Source: Bacillota bacterium
Lineage (GTDB): Bacteria > Bacillota_A > Clostridia > Christensenellales > Aristaeellaceae
Length of the DNA: 54,338 nucleotides
Assembly: GCA_023421735.1 (NCBI GenBank)
Contig: JAEZSP010000089.1
Span: forward strand, 1 to 54,338
Direction: 5' to 3'
The notes under the pieces: generated by a model
Seen by the model: the letters and a program-made list of their open reading frames with translations, nothing else
What the model was told of the DNA's origin: nothing
The model's database searches: none
Shown here: piece by piece, positions 8,147-16,211 of the stretch
Layout: each line of letters begins with the position of its first letter
How positions within the stretch are numbered: position 1 is the first letter of the stretch
Translations under genes and position numbers: made by a program

Positions 8147-8325
8147 ATGAAGCGAATCGCATCTCTCTTCCTCGTCCTCCTTCTTACGGCACTTCCTTCC
8201 TTCGCGCAATCATCGGCGGAGACCCCGGATGGTTTCACCTATACGCTGACCGCGAGTGGCAGCGATATGCATTTGCCCGGTGCGAAAACCTGACGGAAAT
8301 TGTGATTCCGGGCACGGTCGACTGA
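8147..8325 (+). pseudogene. Truncated secreted leucine-rich-repeat (BspA-like) protein
   Basis: A good ribosome binding site (AAAGGAG) precedes ATG at 8147 and a clean signal peptide, MKRIASLFLVLLLTALPSFA, then TPDGFTYTLTASGSD. The frame stops after 48 residues at 8293. In the next frame, NLTEIVIPGTVD looks like one BspA-type repeat (consensus L..I.IP..V) and stops at 8325. I read this as the two ends of a surface leucine-rich-repeat protein left after a large deletion plus frameshift. A real 48-residue secreted peptide cannot be excluded. Confidence 0.5.
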
Positions 8326-8507
8326 TGAATTTCATCGTCATAGGAACGGCCGCCCTTTTAATCAGGGAGATTTGCCGCAACGAAGCCGATCGGCTCATCG
8401 GATTGCACCGGACGAAACCGCATTTTCGGGAGTGCCGATTCGACCCGTCGAGACCCCGCAGCGTTCTGGTCGCCCCCCCGCAAACACGTTAAATCTCGCC
8501 TCCGCGT

Positions 8508-8536
8508 TTGATGCGCGGAAGCGAGCGTGTTATAGT
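8508..8536 (+). promoter_or_regulatory. Promoter of the small gene at 8571
   Basis: The -35 is TTGATG (8508-8513) and the -10 is TATAGT (8531-8536), with a 17-bp spacer. It shows that transcription starts near 8543 and that the ATG at 8508 cannot be the start of the downstream gene. Confidence 0.6.
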
Positions 8537-8570
8537 ATTGACAGACGAATCAAAAATGGGAAGTGTAATC

Positions 8571-8813
8571 ATGAAAGACAATCTCGACGAAATCTACGAC
8601 AAGTACTTTGATACCTACTATGCGCACATGCTGGCGCGCAAAGAGTGCGACCGCGATCTGACAAAGCAGTTTTTATGCGAGCTGATCGAATCGCTCTATG
8701 TGGCACAGGGCAACAATTGGGAAGGGCGCAGCGAGGTCAAGGACGCGGAATACCGCGCCATGATCGCCGCCTACGAGGTTGTCCTGCAAAATTGGCAGAA
8801 AGAAGACGCGTAA
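8571..8813 (+). CDS. Small hypothetical protein
   Basis: This is an acidic, probably all-helical protein of 80 residues (MKDNLDEIYDKYFDTYYAHM at the start, AYEVVLQNWQKEDA at the end). It has no signal peptide, membrane segment or cysteine pair motif, and I do not recognise a family. The start is the first ATG after the promoter at 8508-8536, with a GGGAAG site nine bases upstream. It is monocistronic and convergent to the URO-D-like gene; an elaborate inverted repeat separates the two. Confidence 0.6.
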   Translation: MKDNLDEIYDKYFDTYYAHMLARKECDRDLTKQFLCELIESLYVAQGNNWEGRSEVKDAEYRAMIAAYEVVLQNWQKEDA

Positions 8814-8924
8814 TCCGCGCATGACAGACGCGGCGTACTCGGCGTACCCCTTTTGTTCCCGGCGCGAAGCCGGAAGGCGAAGCAACTTGGGACGAAAGGG
8901 GTCGTTGAAAACGCGGATTCCGTC
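8805..8924. repeat. Nested inverted repeats between convergent genes
   Basis: Three nested pairings occur. The outer pair is AATCCGCG (8812-8819) with CGCGGATT (8912-8919). The middle pair is CCCCTTTTGTTCCC (8847-8860) with GGGACGAAAGGGG (8889-8901). The inner pair is CCGGC (8859-8863) with GCCGG (8869-8873). Together they would fold about 110 nt into one long arm. It may act as a bidirectional terminator, although no T-run is present, or be a small mobile palindromic element. Confidence 0.5.
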
Positions 8925-8936
8925 GTGGATGGAGTA

Positions 8937-10004
8937 CTAGCGCGATAGCGCCCGGCATGCCTCCACATATGCGACGACGTTCTCCCACGGCACTTCAGGC
9001 TCCAAAAGATGCGTCGGCGCAACCCAAAGCCCGCCCCTGTTCCCTGCGATCTCCGCGTTTTTCCAAACCGCCTTTTTGACCGCCTCGGGCGTCCCAAACG
9101 GCATGGTCGTCTGCGTGCCAATGGTGCCGTGGAAGGACAGCACGTCTCCGAATTCCGCGTGGATCGTTTCAAAGTCCATGCACTCGGGCTGTACGGGATT
9201 CAAAACGTCCACACCAACGTCGATCAAATGCGGAATGAACGGCGTGACAAACCCGCAGGAGTGATAGATCACAACGACATCCGGCTTGATCGCACGCGCC
9301 GCGGCGATCACCCGGCGCAGACGCGGCTTGAGATAGTCCGTATAAAGCGGCATGCTCATCATGGGCGTTCGCTGCATGCCGATGTCGTCGCCCAGATATA
9401 GGATGTCCACGCCTGCGCGGACAAACGCCTCGGCGCGCAAAACGGCGCGATCGGTCACGGCGTCGAGGAGGCATTCGGCCATGGGATCGTCGTCCATCAT
9501 GTCCATCATCAATTCCTCCATGCCGCGCATGTACCAGGCGGTCTCCCACACGGTACACTGCATGTTGCCCGTCGCAGCCAGTCCGCGCGCGTGGATGCCG
9601 TCCACCGCGGACGCCATGTGCGAAGAGTCGGCGTTTATAAAATCCGGATAGGGATAAGAGGCAATCTGTTCCAGGCTGTCGGCGTCCTCCAGCGGATGGC
9701 GCATATAGGTCATGTGCATGGCGGTTGCGCTGCCCGGCTCGTGTGCCACGCCCCATTGATCGATGACCGCGCCCTGTTTGAGCGGACGATGATAATAGGG
9801 CAGAAAGATTTTCTCGTCCCGCATGGGCGCGCGCAGGCCCGCCACATTCCGTTCGGGAAACCCGAAATGCTCTGCGTAGCTTTCCGTGGCAGACGTCTTT
9901 TCCCGATACTGTCTTTCCAGCGCAGGGCAAAGATCGAACTGAACCGGAAATTCCGAAAACCCGCGCCGCTTGAGCAATGAAATAAGATTTGTCCGCTGAT
10001 CCAT
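8937..10004 (-). CDS. Uroporphyrinogen decarboxylase-family protein (methyltransferase-like)
   Basis: This 355-residue TIM-barrel protein belongs to the URO-D superfamily. It lacks the clear substrate-binding signature of true HemE. It carries instead YHSCGFVTPFIPHLIDVGVD, the His-x-Cys zinc site seen in corrinoid-dependent methyltransferases of the MtaA/CmuA type, followed by VLNPVQPECMDFE. The likely role is transfer of a methyl or methoxy group between a corrinoid protein and a thiol or folate, or another URO-D-like reaction. No corrinoid protein gene is adjacent, so the substrate is open. The start follows AGGAGGGGG. It is transcribed divergently from mutY. Confidence 0.75.
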   Translation of the reverse strand: MDQRTNLISLLKRRGFSEFPVQFDLCPALERQYREKTSATESYAEHFGFPERNVAGLRAPMRDEKIFLPYYHRPLKQGAVIDQWGVAHEPGSATAMHMTYMRHPLEDADSLEQIASYPYPDFINADSSHMASAVDGIHARGLAATGNMQCTVWETAWYMRGMEELMMDMMDDDPMAECLLDAVTDRAVLRAEAFVRAGVDILYLGDDIGMQRTPMMSMPLYTDYLKPRLRRVIAAARAIKPDVVVIYHSCGFVTPFIPHLIDVGVDVLNPVQPECMDFETIHAEFGDVLSFHGTIGTQTTMPFGTPEAVKKAVWKNAEIAGNRGGLWVAPTHLLEPEVPWENVVAYVEACRALSR

Positions 10005-10106
10005 CCGTATCCCCCTCCTATTGCCTCACATTGTATGTTTATCACCCCCCATCTGTCAATGCGCAACGCGCAAGAAGTTAAAAATGAACACAGAGGAAGT
10101 GTCTTC

Positions 10107-11153
10107 TTGGATTTGAATCCTGAACTGACCCGGCCCCTGCTCGGCTGGTACCATGCAAACGCGCGCGCGCTTCCCTGGCGCGCAGACCACGATCCCTATC
10201 GCGTGTTCCTTTCGGAGATCATGCTGCAACAGACGCGTGCGGAGGTTGTAAAGGGATATTTCCTGCGCTTTCTCGCATCACTCCCGTCGCTTTCCGCGCT
10301 CGCAGACGCGGATGAGGAGCAGGTCAATAAATTGTGGGAGGGGTTGGGCTATTATAGCCGGGCGCGCAACCTCCAAAGGGCCGCGCGGGTCATCGTCTAT
10401 GAACGCGGCGGCATTTTCCCCGATACCTACGAGGAACTCCTTCAGCTCCCGGGCGTGGGCCCGTACACGGCCGGCGCCATCGCCTCCATCTGCTTTGGCA
10501 GGTGTGTCCCGGCTGTGGACGGAAACGTGCTGCGCATCGCCGCGCGGATCGCTCAAATTGAGGCGCCCATCGACCTCCCGGAGACGAAAAGGCGCGTTTC
10601 AGACGCGCTTTCCGCCATCTATCCCCCTGATGCGCCCGGCGATTTCACACAGGCGCTCATGGAACTCGGCGCCACGATCTGCCTTCCAAACGGCGCGCCA
10701 AAGTGTGAAATCTGTCCTGTCGCACAGTTTTGCCGCGCAAAACAAGCAAGCACCATCGCGCAGTACCCCGTCCGGCTCGAAAAGCGCTCGCGCCGCACGC
10801 AGGAGATGACGGTGTTTTTTATGACCTGCGGCGGCGCGGTCGCCATCCGGCAAAGGCCAAAGCGCGGCCTCCTCGCGGGTCTGTGGGAACTGCCAAATGT
10901 ACCCGACGCGCTTCACGAGCAGGCGGCGCTCGATCGCGCGGCGCAATGGGGCTTGCGGCCTCTGCGGCTCGTCAAGTCGGTCGCGCGCACGCACATCTTT
11001 ACGCACATCATCTGGAACATGACCTGCTATTTCATCGAATGTGCCGCGCAATCGGAGCATTATGTGTGGGCAAACGAGCAGACAATTGCGCAGATCTATG
11101 CGATTCCCAGTGCATTCCGCATATTTTTTGAGGAGGCGAATTTGGATGATTGA
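10107..11153 (+). CDS. mutY: A/G-specific adenine DNA glycosylase
   Basis: This base-excision-repair enzyme removes adenine mispaired with 8-oxoguanine. It has SEIMLQQTRAEVV with the catalytic Glu, the helix-hairpin-helix LPGVGPYTAGAIAS, the catalytic Asp in PAVDGNVLRI, and a 4Fe-4S cluster of four cysteines in CLPNGAPKCEICPVAQFC. The C-terminal NUDIX-like 8-oxoG domain contains LLAGLWELPNVPD. I prefer TTG at 10107, seven bases after GGAAG, giving 348 residues. Upstream in-frame starts at 10035 (ATG) and 10059 (ATG) add residues not found in the family. Its 3' end overlaps the next gene by 8 bp. Confidence 0.9.
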   Translation: MDLNPELTRPLLGWYHANARALPWRADHDPYRVFLSEIMLQQTRAEVVKGYFLRFLASLPSLSALADADEEQVNKLWEGLGYYSRARNLQRAARVIVYERGGIFPDTYEELLQLPGVGPYTAGAIASICFGRCVPAVDGNVLRIAARIAQIEAPIDLPETKRRVSDALSAIYPPDAPGDFTQALMELGATICLPNGAPKCEICPVAQFCRAKQASTIAQYPVRLEKRSRRTQEMTVFFMTCGGAVAIRQRPKRGLLAGLWELPNVPDALHEQAALDRAAQWGLRPLRLVKSVARTHIFTHIIWNMTCYFIECAAQSEHYVWANEQTIAQIYAIPSAFRIFFEEANLDD

Positions 11154-12249
11154 ATTGACTCGATCCGAACTCCGGCACTTTGATGGCCCGCGTTGCCCGG
11201 AAATGCAGCCGCTCACCGGCGCGATCCGCGCATGCCTGGACACAATGAACGAAAACTTTGGCTTTATCGACAACGGCGGCTGGCGGCTCGACCGGGGAAC
11301 GGCGCTCATCTGCTGCCTGAGCGGCGAGGCGTTCGCGGGCGACGCGGCGGAACTTTGCGACAGGAACACGCTTGCAAACAGCATGTCCGGCATCCGCACG
11401 CTCATGGATGCGCTCGGATACGCGTTTGACATCCGCTCGACCGACCCTAACCGGGCGGACTCCCTTTCAAGGGAAGCGATGCGCGCGCGCATCGTCGAGC
11501 AACTCGGCGTCAAAAAGCTTCCCTTTGTCACCGACGGCTTCTGGGACCCGCCGATGGGCTACGCCGTCACGGGATTCGACGAGGAGGCGGACGAGCTCGT
11601 CGGATGGAATTACCCGGTGTTTGACTTTTCCTCCGATCCCGCGCCCGCGGAAGCACGGAGGGCGAATTGGTACGAGTCCGCGGCGTTTTTCCTGTTTTTC
11701 GGTGCGCGAACGCGCATACCGAGTGAGACGTCGCTCATCCGGCGCGGCGTCCTCGAAGCCGCGCGGTACGCAGCAGGCGCAAACGCCGATTTCTATGAGA
11801 CGCTGCTCCAATTCCTCGCCCAATCGGAAGATGAGTGCATCCGTGCGGCGATCCGCACGCACACCATCATCGGCGATCACAATCCGCCCGCATCGTTGTT
11901 TGCCGACGCCGAACGGGTGCGCGCCGAACTCGTGCGCGTCGCAGATCCCCTTTGGTGTTCCGTCTCCGAGCGACGTTATTATGCCGGGCACTTCTTCCGG
12001 ATGGCGAAATCGGCGCTGCCCGCGCATGCGGACGCCTTAGACAAAATCGCCGGGAGCTACGACCGCCAGAGCGCGCTTTTCGGAAAGGACTACCTGCGCG
12101 ACGTCGGTCATGACCCTGTCGACCGGGAACAATTCCGCGATCCTGCCGTCCGCGCGCGCATGGCGGACGTCGTCCGCGCCGCCCAAGCGGAGGAACGAAT
12201 GGCGGCGGCACTTCTCTCAGAATTGACTGCCCATCTGGATCGCGCATAA
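11146..12249 (+). CDS. Hypothetical protein coupled to mutY
   Basis: This soluble protein of 367 residues starts at an ATG within the last codons of mutY, with AGGAGG upstream, so it is translationally coupled. It has no signal peptide or membrane helix. Stretches such as CLDTMNENFGFIDNGGWRL and LPFVTDGFWDPPMGYAVTGF vaguely recall the BtrH-type N-terminal cysteine-peptidase fold, but the match is too weak to name. The C-terminal half is helical and rich in Arg and Ala. The operon with mutY hints at a link to DNA maintenance, but this is only context. Confidence 0.65.
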   Translation: MIELTRSELRHFDGPRCPEMQPLTGAIRACLDTMNENFGFIDNGGWRLDRGTALICCLSGEAFAGDAAELCDRNTLANSMSGIRTLMDALGYAFDIRSTDPNRADSLSREAMRARIVEQLGVKKLPFVTDGFWDPPMGYAVTGFDEEADELVGWNYPVFDFSSDPAPAEARRANWYESAAFFLFFGARTRIPSETSLIRRGVLEAARYAAGANADFYETLLQFLAQSEDECIRAAIRTHTIIGDHNPPASLFADAERVRAELVRVADPLWCSVSERRYYAGHFFRMAKSALPAHADALDKIAGSYDRQSALFGKDYLRDVGHDPVDREQFRDPAVRARMADVVRAAQAEERMAAALLSELTAHLDRA

Positions 12250-12263
12250 GCGCGATCCTTTTC
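12237..12263 (+). terminator. Intrinsic terminator after the mutY operon
   Basis: GGATCGCGC (12237-12245) and GCGCGATCC (12250-12258) form a perfect 9-bp stem with loop ATAA, followed by TTTTC. The stem overlaps the stop codon of the hypothetical gene. Confidence 0.75.
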
Positions 12264-12299
12264 ATAATCGAACATCAGTTTAAATATGGCCCAATTCGC

Positions 12300-12328
12300 T
12301 TGACTTTTTCCCGATTCGGATTTATGCT
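12300..12328 (+). promoter_or_regulatory. Promoter of the radical SAM DNA-repair gene
   Basis: The -35 is TTGACT (12300-12305) and the -10 is TATGCT (12323-12328), with a 17-bp spacer, followed directly by a LexA box. Confidence 0.7.
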
Positions 12329-12333
12329 CTTAT

Positions 12334-12347
12334 CGAACACTTGTTCG
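12334..12347. promoter_or_regulatory. LexA (SOS) box
   Basis: CGAACACTTGTTCG matches the Bacillus-type LexA consensus CGAAC-N4-GTTCG. It begins five bases after the -10 of the promoter at 12300-12328 and ends just before the AAGGAGG of the radical SAM gene. LexA bound here would repress that gene until DNA damage. Confidence 0.85.
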
Positions 12348-12364
12348 CTAAGGAGGAAAAGTCC

Positions 12365-13582
12365 ATGTCGGGTTTCCTATTGCGGGAAAAGCCCTCGGGC
12401 GCGGCGCTCGTCCGCCGGATGACGGAGGATGCGGCATTCGAGGTTGCGGGCGACGCGGACGCGGAGCAGACGGCGGTTCTGTGTGCGCAGGGCATCCGTG
12501 GGTATCAGCGCCCATCGACGGTTCCGAAGCTCTGCCTCGCGGGGCACTGCGCGTTCAACTGCGCGTATTGCAGCCTACGCGCCAGTCGGGACGACAAGGC
12601 GCCCTATGCGCTCGAGCCGCGTCAGCTTGCGCAAATCGCCGTTGAACAGGCGGAGCGGAACGGGCGCGGCGTCTTTATTTCCTCCGCCATTCTCCAAAAC
12701 GCGGACTATACGCAGGAACGGCTCGCGGAAACGGCACGCATCATGCGCGAGGAACTGTTCTACGGCGGCTACATCCACGTAAAGGTCATGCCGGGTGCCG
12801 ACCCCGGACTCATCGCGCGCACGGGGCGCTATGCAAGCAGACTGAGCGTCAATATCGAGGTCGCCAATAGCGCGGGTTACAATCGCGTGGCAAAACAGAA
12901 GAGCCGCGCGCTCATCCTCTCCCCCATGCGCGCAATCTCAAGTCAGATTCACGCGGCGCGCGCGGAAAACCGCCTCTTCGCACGCACCCAGACCACCCAA
13001 CTCATGGCCGGCGCAATCGGCGAGGACGACCGGACGATCATGACGCTCTCCCGCGCGCTCTACCGCACGTTGGGCCTCAGGCGCGTTTACTACACCGCAT
13101 TCGGCTATACCAACGAGGCGAAGGGATACCCGGAGTTGCCGCTCACCCGCACGCCCCTTTGGCGCGTGGCGAGGCTCTACCAGGCCGATCGGCTGATCGC
13201 GCTGTACGGATTTTCGCCGGACGACGTGACCCCGGAAGACGCGGCGATGCTCGAGGAGGACATCGATCCCAAATCCGCATGGGCGCTCCGCCACCTTTCC
13301 ATGTACCCCGTGGAGGTGAATGCAGCGGACTTCGAAACGCTTCTGCGCGTGCCTGGCATCGGACTAACCTATGCGCGGCGCATCCTTGAGGCACGCAGAT
13401 ACTGCGTTCTGACGCACGAAATCCTGCGCAAAATGCGCGTATCCCTCAAACGCTGCGCGCCGTTCATCACGTGCGACGGACGGTATCAGGGCGGAAAGCT
13501 GCTGGACGCGCCGGAATTGCGCGCCGCGCTTTCCTCGGATGGAAAAAGGGCGTCCATCGCCCGCACGGTTGCAGAGGGTTGA
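12365..13582 (+). CDS. Putative DNA modification/repair radical SAM protein
   Basis: This 405-residue protein matches the radical SAM family usually annotated as putative DNA modification/repair and linked to a uracil-DNA-glycosylase-like partner. The 4Fe-4S motif is HCAFNCAYCSLRAS (Cys62, Cys66, Cys69; C-x3-C-x2-C). Later segments are FISSAILQNADYTQE, IHVKVMPGADPGL, VNIEVANSAGYN and TTQLMAGAIGEDDRTI. Near the C terminus, LLRVPGIGLTYARRILEAR is a helix-hairpin-helix DNA-binding motif. The start at 12365 has AAGGAGG eight bases upstream. The LexA box in its promoter independently supports a DNA-repair role. The usual partner gene is not next to it; GtrA follows. Confidence 0.85.
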   Translation: MSGFLLREKPSGAALVRRMTEDAAFEVAGDADAEQTAVLCAQGIRGYQRPSTVPKLCLAGHCAFNCAYCSLRASRDDKAPYALEPRQLAQIAVEQAERNGRGVFISSAILQNADYTQERLAETARIMREELFYGGYIHVKVMPGADPGLIARTGRYASRLSVNIEVANSAGYNRVAKQKSRALILSPMRAISSQIHAARAENRLFARTQTTQLMAGAIGEDDRTIMTLSRALYRTLGLRRVYYTAFGYTNEAKGYPELPLTRTPLWRVARLYQADRLIALYGFSPDDVTPEDAAMLEEDIDPKSAWALRHLSMYPVEVNAADFETLLRVPGIGLTYARRILEARRYCVLTHEILRKMRVSLKRCAPFITCDGRYQGGKLLDAPELRAALSSDGKRASIARTVAEG

Positions 13583-13600
13583 CGATAGACGCGGAAAACG

Positions 13601-13629
13601 TTGCGTCAATTGTTCACACGTGGTAAAAT
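13601..13629 (+). promoter_or_regulatory. Promoter of the gtrA-like/GNAT operon
   Basis: The -35 is TTGCGT (13601-13606) and the -10 is TAAAAT (13624-13629), with a 17-bp spacer, about 27 bp before the GtrA-like start. Confidence 0.6.
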
Positions 13630-13656
13630 AGGCCAAACATCACATTGGGAGGCCGT

Positions 13657-14106
13657 ATGAGCGAGAAAAGCGAAGTTCGGCGGGATGTCTGGCGGTTTGT
13701 CAAGTTTACACTTTTTTCCATCTCCGCGGGCGCCATCGAATCGGGCGTCTTCTACCTGTTGGGACTTATCCCCGCGCTGGGCTACTGGGCCTGTTATCTT
13801 CCGGCGCTCGTCGCTTCCGTCGTCTGGAATTTCACGTTCAACAGGCGCTTCACGTTCCAATCTGCCGCTAATGTCCCGCGCGCGATGTTCAAGGTCTTTT
13901 GCTATTATGCCGTATTTACGCCTGTTTCGACGATCGTGGGAAATCACTTGACCGAGGTCGTCTATCGGGATAACGCACTTGTCTATAACCTCGTATTCGT
14001 CTCAACCCTTCTCATCAATTTCGTCACCGAATATTTGTATCAGCGCTTTTATGTGTTCCGGGGCCAAATCGATAATCGCGCAAAGGAGAAACAGACCGAT
14101 GTCTAA
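13657..14106 (+). CDS. GtrA-like membrane protein
   Basis: This small integral membrane protein (149 residues) has four predicted helices: about residues 14-34 (FTLFSISAGAIESGVFYLL), 38-58, 78-98 and 108-128. The signature WNFTFNRRFTFQSAA falls between helices two and three. GtrA-like proteins are thought to help move lipid-linked sugars (for example undecaprenyl-phosphate-glucose) across the membrane in cell-wall or teichoic acid decoration. No glycosyltransferase neighbour is present here. The start follows GGGAGG. The 3' end overlaps the next gene by 8 bp. Confidence 0.85.
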   Translation: MSEKSEVRRDVWRFVKFTLFSISAGAIESGVFYLLGLIPALGYWACYLPALVASVVWNFTFNRRFTFQSAANVPRAMFKVFCYYAVFTPVSTIVGNHLTEVVYRDNALVYNLVFVSTLLINFVTEYLYQRFYVFRGQIDNRAKEKQTDV

Positions 14107-15010
14107 TCCATTGACCGTGGCCGTCCCGGGCGATGCGACGCGCATCGCAGATCTGATTGAGGAAACGGTTCATACGGTGTATCCCCATTTCTATCCGCCC
14201 GCGGTGGTTGATTTCTTCCTTGCGCACCACTCGATCGCACACATCGCCGCAGACATTGCGCGGGGCGACGTGCGCCACATGCTTGTCAATGGAATCCTCG
14301 TCGGTACGGGCAGCGTGCGGGAAAACGAGATTCGGCGCGTGTTTATCGCGCCATGTTTTCGGGGCAAGGGCTATGGCGCGCAGATGATGGATGCGCTTGA
14401 AGACGAAATCACATGGATGCATGCGGAAGCCAGGCTCGACGCCTCACTGCCCGCCTGCAAGTTCTATGAACGCCTGGGATATACCTGTCGGCAACACGAA
14501 AGCGAGTCTGTCCCGGGCGGCGCTGTGCTCGTCTATGCCAAAATGAAAAAGCCACTCATGCACATCGAGATGACAGACGCAAACGACGCGCGATTTCAAT
14601 TGCTGTGCGGTGCGCTCGACGAACACCTGAACGGCGCACTTGGAAAAGATACGCAACGCACGTTCTACAACCAATACAATAAAAACTACGACATGCTTGC
14701 GGTGGCGCTCGCAGTTAAGGACAGCGAGACTTTTGGGTGCGGCGCAATCAAAGCGCATGATACGACCACGGCAGAATTAAAGCGCATGTTTGTACTTTCC
14801 GCCTACCGAGGCAAAAGCGTGGGCAAACAAATCATTCGCGCGCTCGAAAACGACGCCCGCGCACGCGGTTTTGAACGATTGATCCTCGAAACCGGAACCG
14901 CTCTCATCCCCGCGCAAAAACGCTATCTGCACGAAGGCTTTCGAATCATCGAAAACTACGGGCAATATCGGGGTCTTGCGACTTCAGTGTGCATGGAAAA
15001 AAAGCTGTAG
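14099..15010 (+). CDS. Tandem-domain GNAT N-acetyltransferase
   Basis: This 303-residue protein contains two GNAT folds. The first (residues 1-145) has the acetyl-CoA loop VFIAPCFRGKGYGAQMMDAL and the motif B segment ACKFYERLGYTC. The second (about 150-303) has MFVLSAYRGKSVGKQIIRAL and AQKRYLHEGFRII. Both keep the R/Q-x-x-G-x-G/A loop, so both may be active. GNAT enzymes move acetyl groups to amines; the substrate is unknown. The ATG lies inside the end of the GtrA-like gene with GCAAAGGAG upstream, so the two are co-translated. Confidence 0.85.
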   Translation: MSNPLTVAVPGDATRIADLIEETVHTVYPHFYPPAVVDFFLAHHSIAHIAADIARGDVRHMLVNGILVGTGSVRENEIRRVFIAPCFRGKGYGAQMMDALEDEITWMHAEARLDASLPACKFYERLGYTCRQHESESVPGGAVLVYAKMKKPLMHIEMTDANDARFQLLCGALDEHLNGALGKDTQRTFYNQYNKNYDMLAVALAVKDSETFGCGAIKAHDTTTAELKRMFVLSAYRGKSVGKQIIRALENDARARGFERLILETGTALIPAQKRYLHEGFRIIENYGQYRGLATSVCMEKKL

Positions 15011-15026
15011 ACGCACTAACCAGCAG

Positions 15027-15082
15027 ACTTTAGTTTGTTTTAGAGTTGAGCAAATGTCAGCTTACATACTTTAGTCTGTTTT
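15027..15082. repeat. Direct repeats ACTTTAGT-Y-TGTTTT, 41 bp apart
   Basis: ACTTTAGTTTGTTTT (15027-15041) and ACTTTAGTCTGTTTT (15068-15082) differ at one base. They are spaced 41 bp centre to centre, close to four helical turns, between two GNAT genes. A related AGACCGAAGTCT lies at about 15091. The arrangement suggests a tandem operator for the downstream GNAT gene. No good -10 element is visible nearby. Confidence 0.4.
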
Positions 15083-15127
15083 TTACAAATAGACCGAAGT
15101 CTCATTTCTCGGCAAAGGAGAACGATC

Positions 15128-15616
15128 ATGGTCGAAATCGAAGTACGCCCCTACCGCGAAGAAGACGTGTCCCGAATGATGGAAATCTGGAACATCGTCG
15201 TCGAAGAGGGCGAGGCATTCCCGCAAACCGAAAAGTTGTATCTCCGCGAAGCCGAGGCTCTCTTTTCGGGCCAGTCGCACACCGCCGTTGCCGTGCGGAA
15301 TTCGGAAATCCTTGGGCTTTACATTCTGCATCCAAACAACGTCGGACGCTGTGGACATATTGCGAACGCCTCCTTTGCCGTCGCACCGGAAACGCGCGGC
15401 ATGGGTGTCGGGGAGACGCTCGTGCGGGATTGTCTGGTGCGCGGTCGTGCGCTTGGATTTCGCCTTTTACAGTTTAATGCCGTCGTCTCGACGAATGCGC
15501 GGGCGAATCGTCTTTATGCGCGGCTGGGTTTCCGACGCGTCGGGACGATTCCGGGCGGATTTCTTCTGAAAAGCGGCGCGTATGTCGACATCTACGTCTA
15601 TTATATCGAGCTTTGA
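15128..15616 (+). CDS. GNAT N-acetyltransferase
   Basis: This 162-residue single-domain acetyltransferase starts MVEIEVRPYREEDVSRMMEI. Its acetyl-CoA-binding loop is FAVAPETRGMGVGETLVRDC, followed by VSTNARANRLYARLGFRRVG and GGFLLKSGAYVD. This pattern is common in GNAT enzymes acting on small molecules or antibiotics of the phosphinothricin-acetyltransferase-like type. The start follows AAAGGAGAA. It may share a transcript with the next GNAT gene, 19 bp downstream. Confidence 0.85.
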   Translation: MVEIEVRPYREEDVSRMMEIWNIVVEEGEAFPQTEKLYLREAEALFSGQSHTAVAVRNSEILGLYILHPNNVGRCGHIANASFAVAPETRGMGVGETLVRDCLVRGRALGFRLLQFNAVVSTNARANRLYARLGFRRVGTIPGGFLLKSGAYVDIYVYYIEL

Positions 15617-15635
15617 TTGCGGGAGGAGAAAAAAG

Positions 15636-16211
15636 ATGGACATTCACGCGCTGACACCTGAACGCTTGCATGATTTCCTTTCTTTTTTTGACGATGTGGC
15701 GTTTTCGGATCACAAAGAGTGGTCGTGGTGCTATTGTACTTTTTTTCATCTGGGTTGCGCGGATGAAAAGCGAATCGAGGAAGAGCACAAGGACATATTG
15801 CTTCGAAACAATGCCATTCGTCTTGTCAACGACGCAACAATTCAGGGATATTTGGCGTATGAGGACGGCGCGGTCATCGGCTGGTTGAACGCGAACGACA
15901 AGAAAAACTACGCAAAGCTTTGCGAGCGGGCGGAATTGTGGGACGACACCGCTGACGCCCGCACAAAGGCAGTCACATGCTTCATCGTCGCGCCGCAAAT
16001 GCGCAGAAAGGGCCTCGCGACCGCTCTTCTTGACCGAGCAATTGCAGACGCGGCGCTTGCGGGCTACGACTTTATCGAGGCCTATCCCGCAAACGGCGCG
16101 CTCGATTGTTTCCAGCATTACCATGGGCACCCGCAGATGTACGAAGCGCATGGATTTGCATGCGTCAAGGTATTTGAGTACGACTGCCTTTACCGAAAGG
16201 CACTGAAATGA
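15636..16211 (+). CDS. GNAT N-acetyltransferase
   Basis: This 191-residue acetyltransferase opens with a segment rich in aromatic residues and cysteines (WSWCYCTFFHLGC). The acetyl-CoA loop is CFIVAPQMRRKGLATALLDR, and the C-terminal strand QMYEAHGFACVKVFEYD closes the fold. The N terminus resembles uncharacterised clostridial GNAT proteins; no substrate is assigned. The start at 15636 has GGGAGGAG upstream. Its stop overlaps the next gene's start (ATGA), which indicates coupling to the Cys-rich protein. Confidence 0.8.
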   Translation: MDIHALTPERLHDFLSFFDDVAFSDHKEWSWCYCTFFHLGCADEKRIEEEHKDILLRNNAIRLVNDATIQGYLAYEDGAVIGWLNANDKKNYAKLCERAELWDDTADARTKAVTCFIVAPQMRRKGLATALLDRAIADAALAGYDFIEAYPANGALDCFQHYHGHPQMYEAHGFACVKVFEYDCLYRKALK

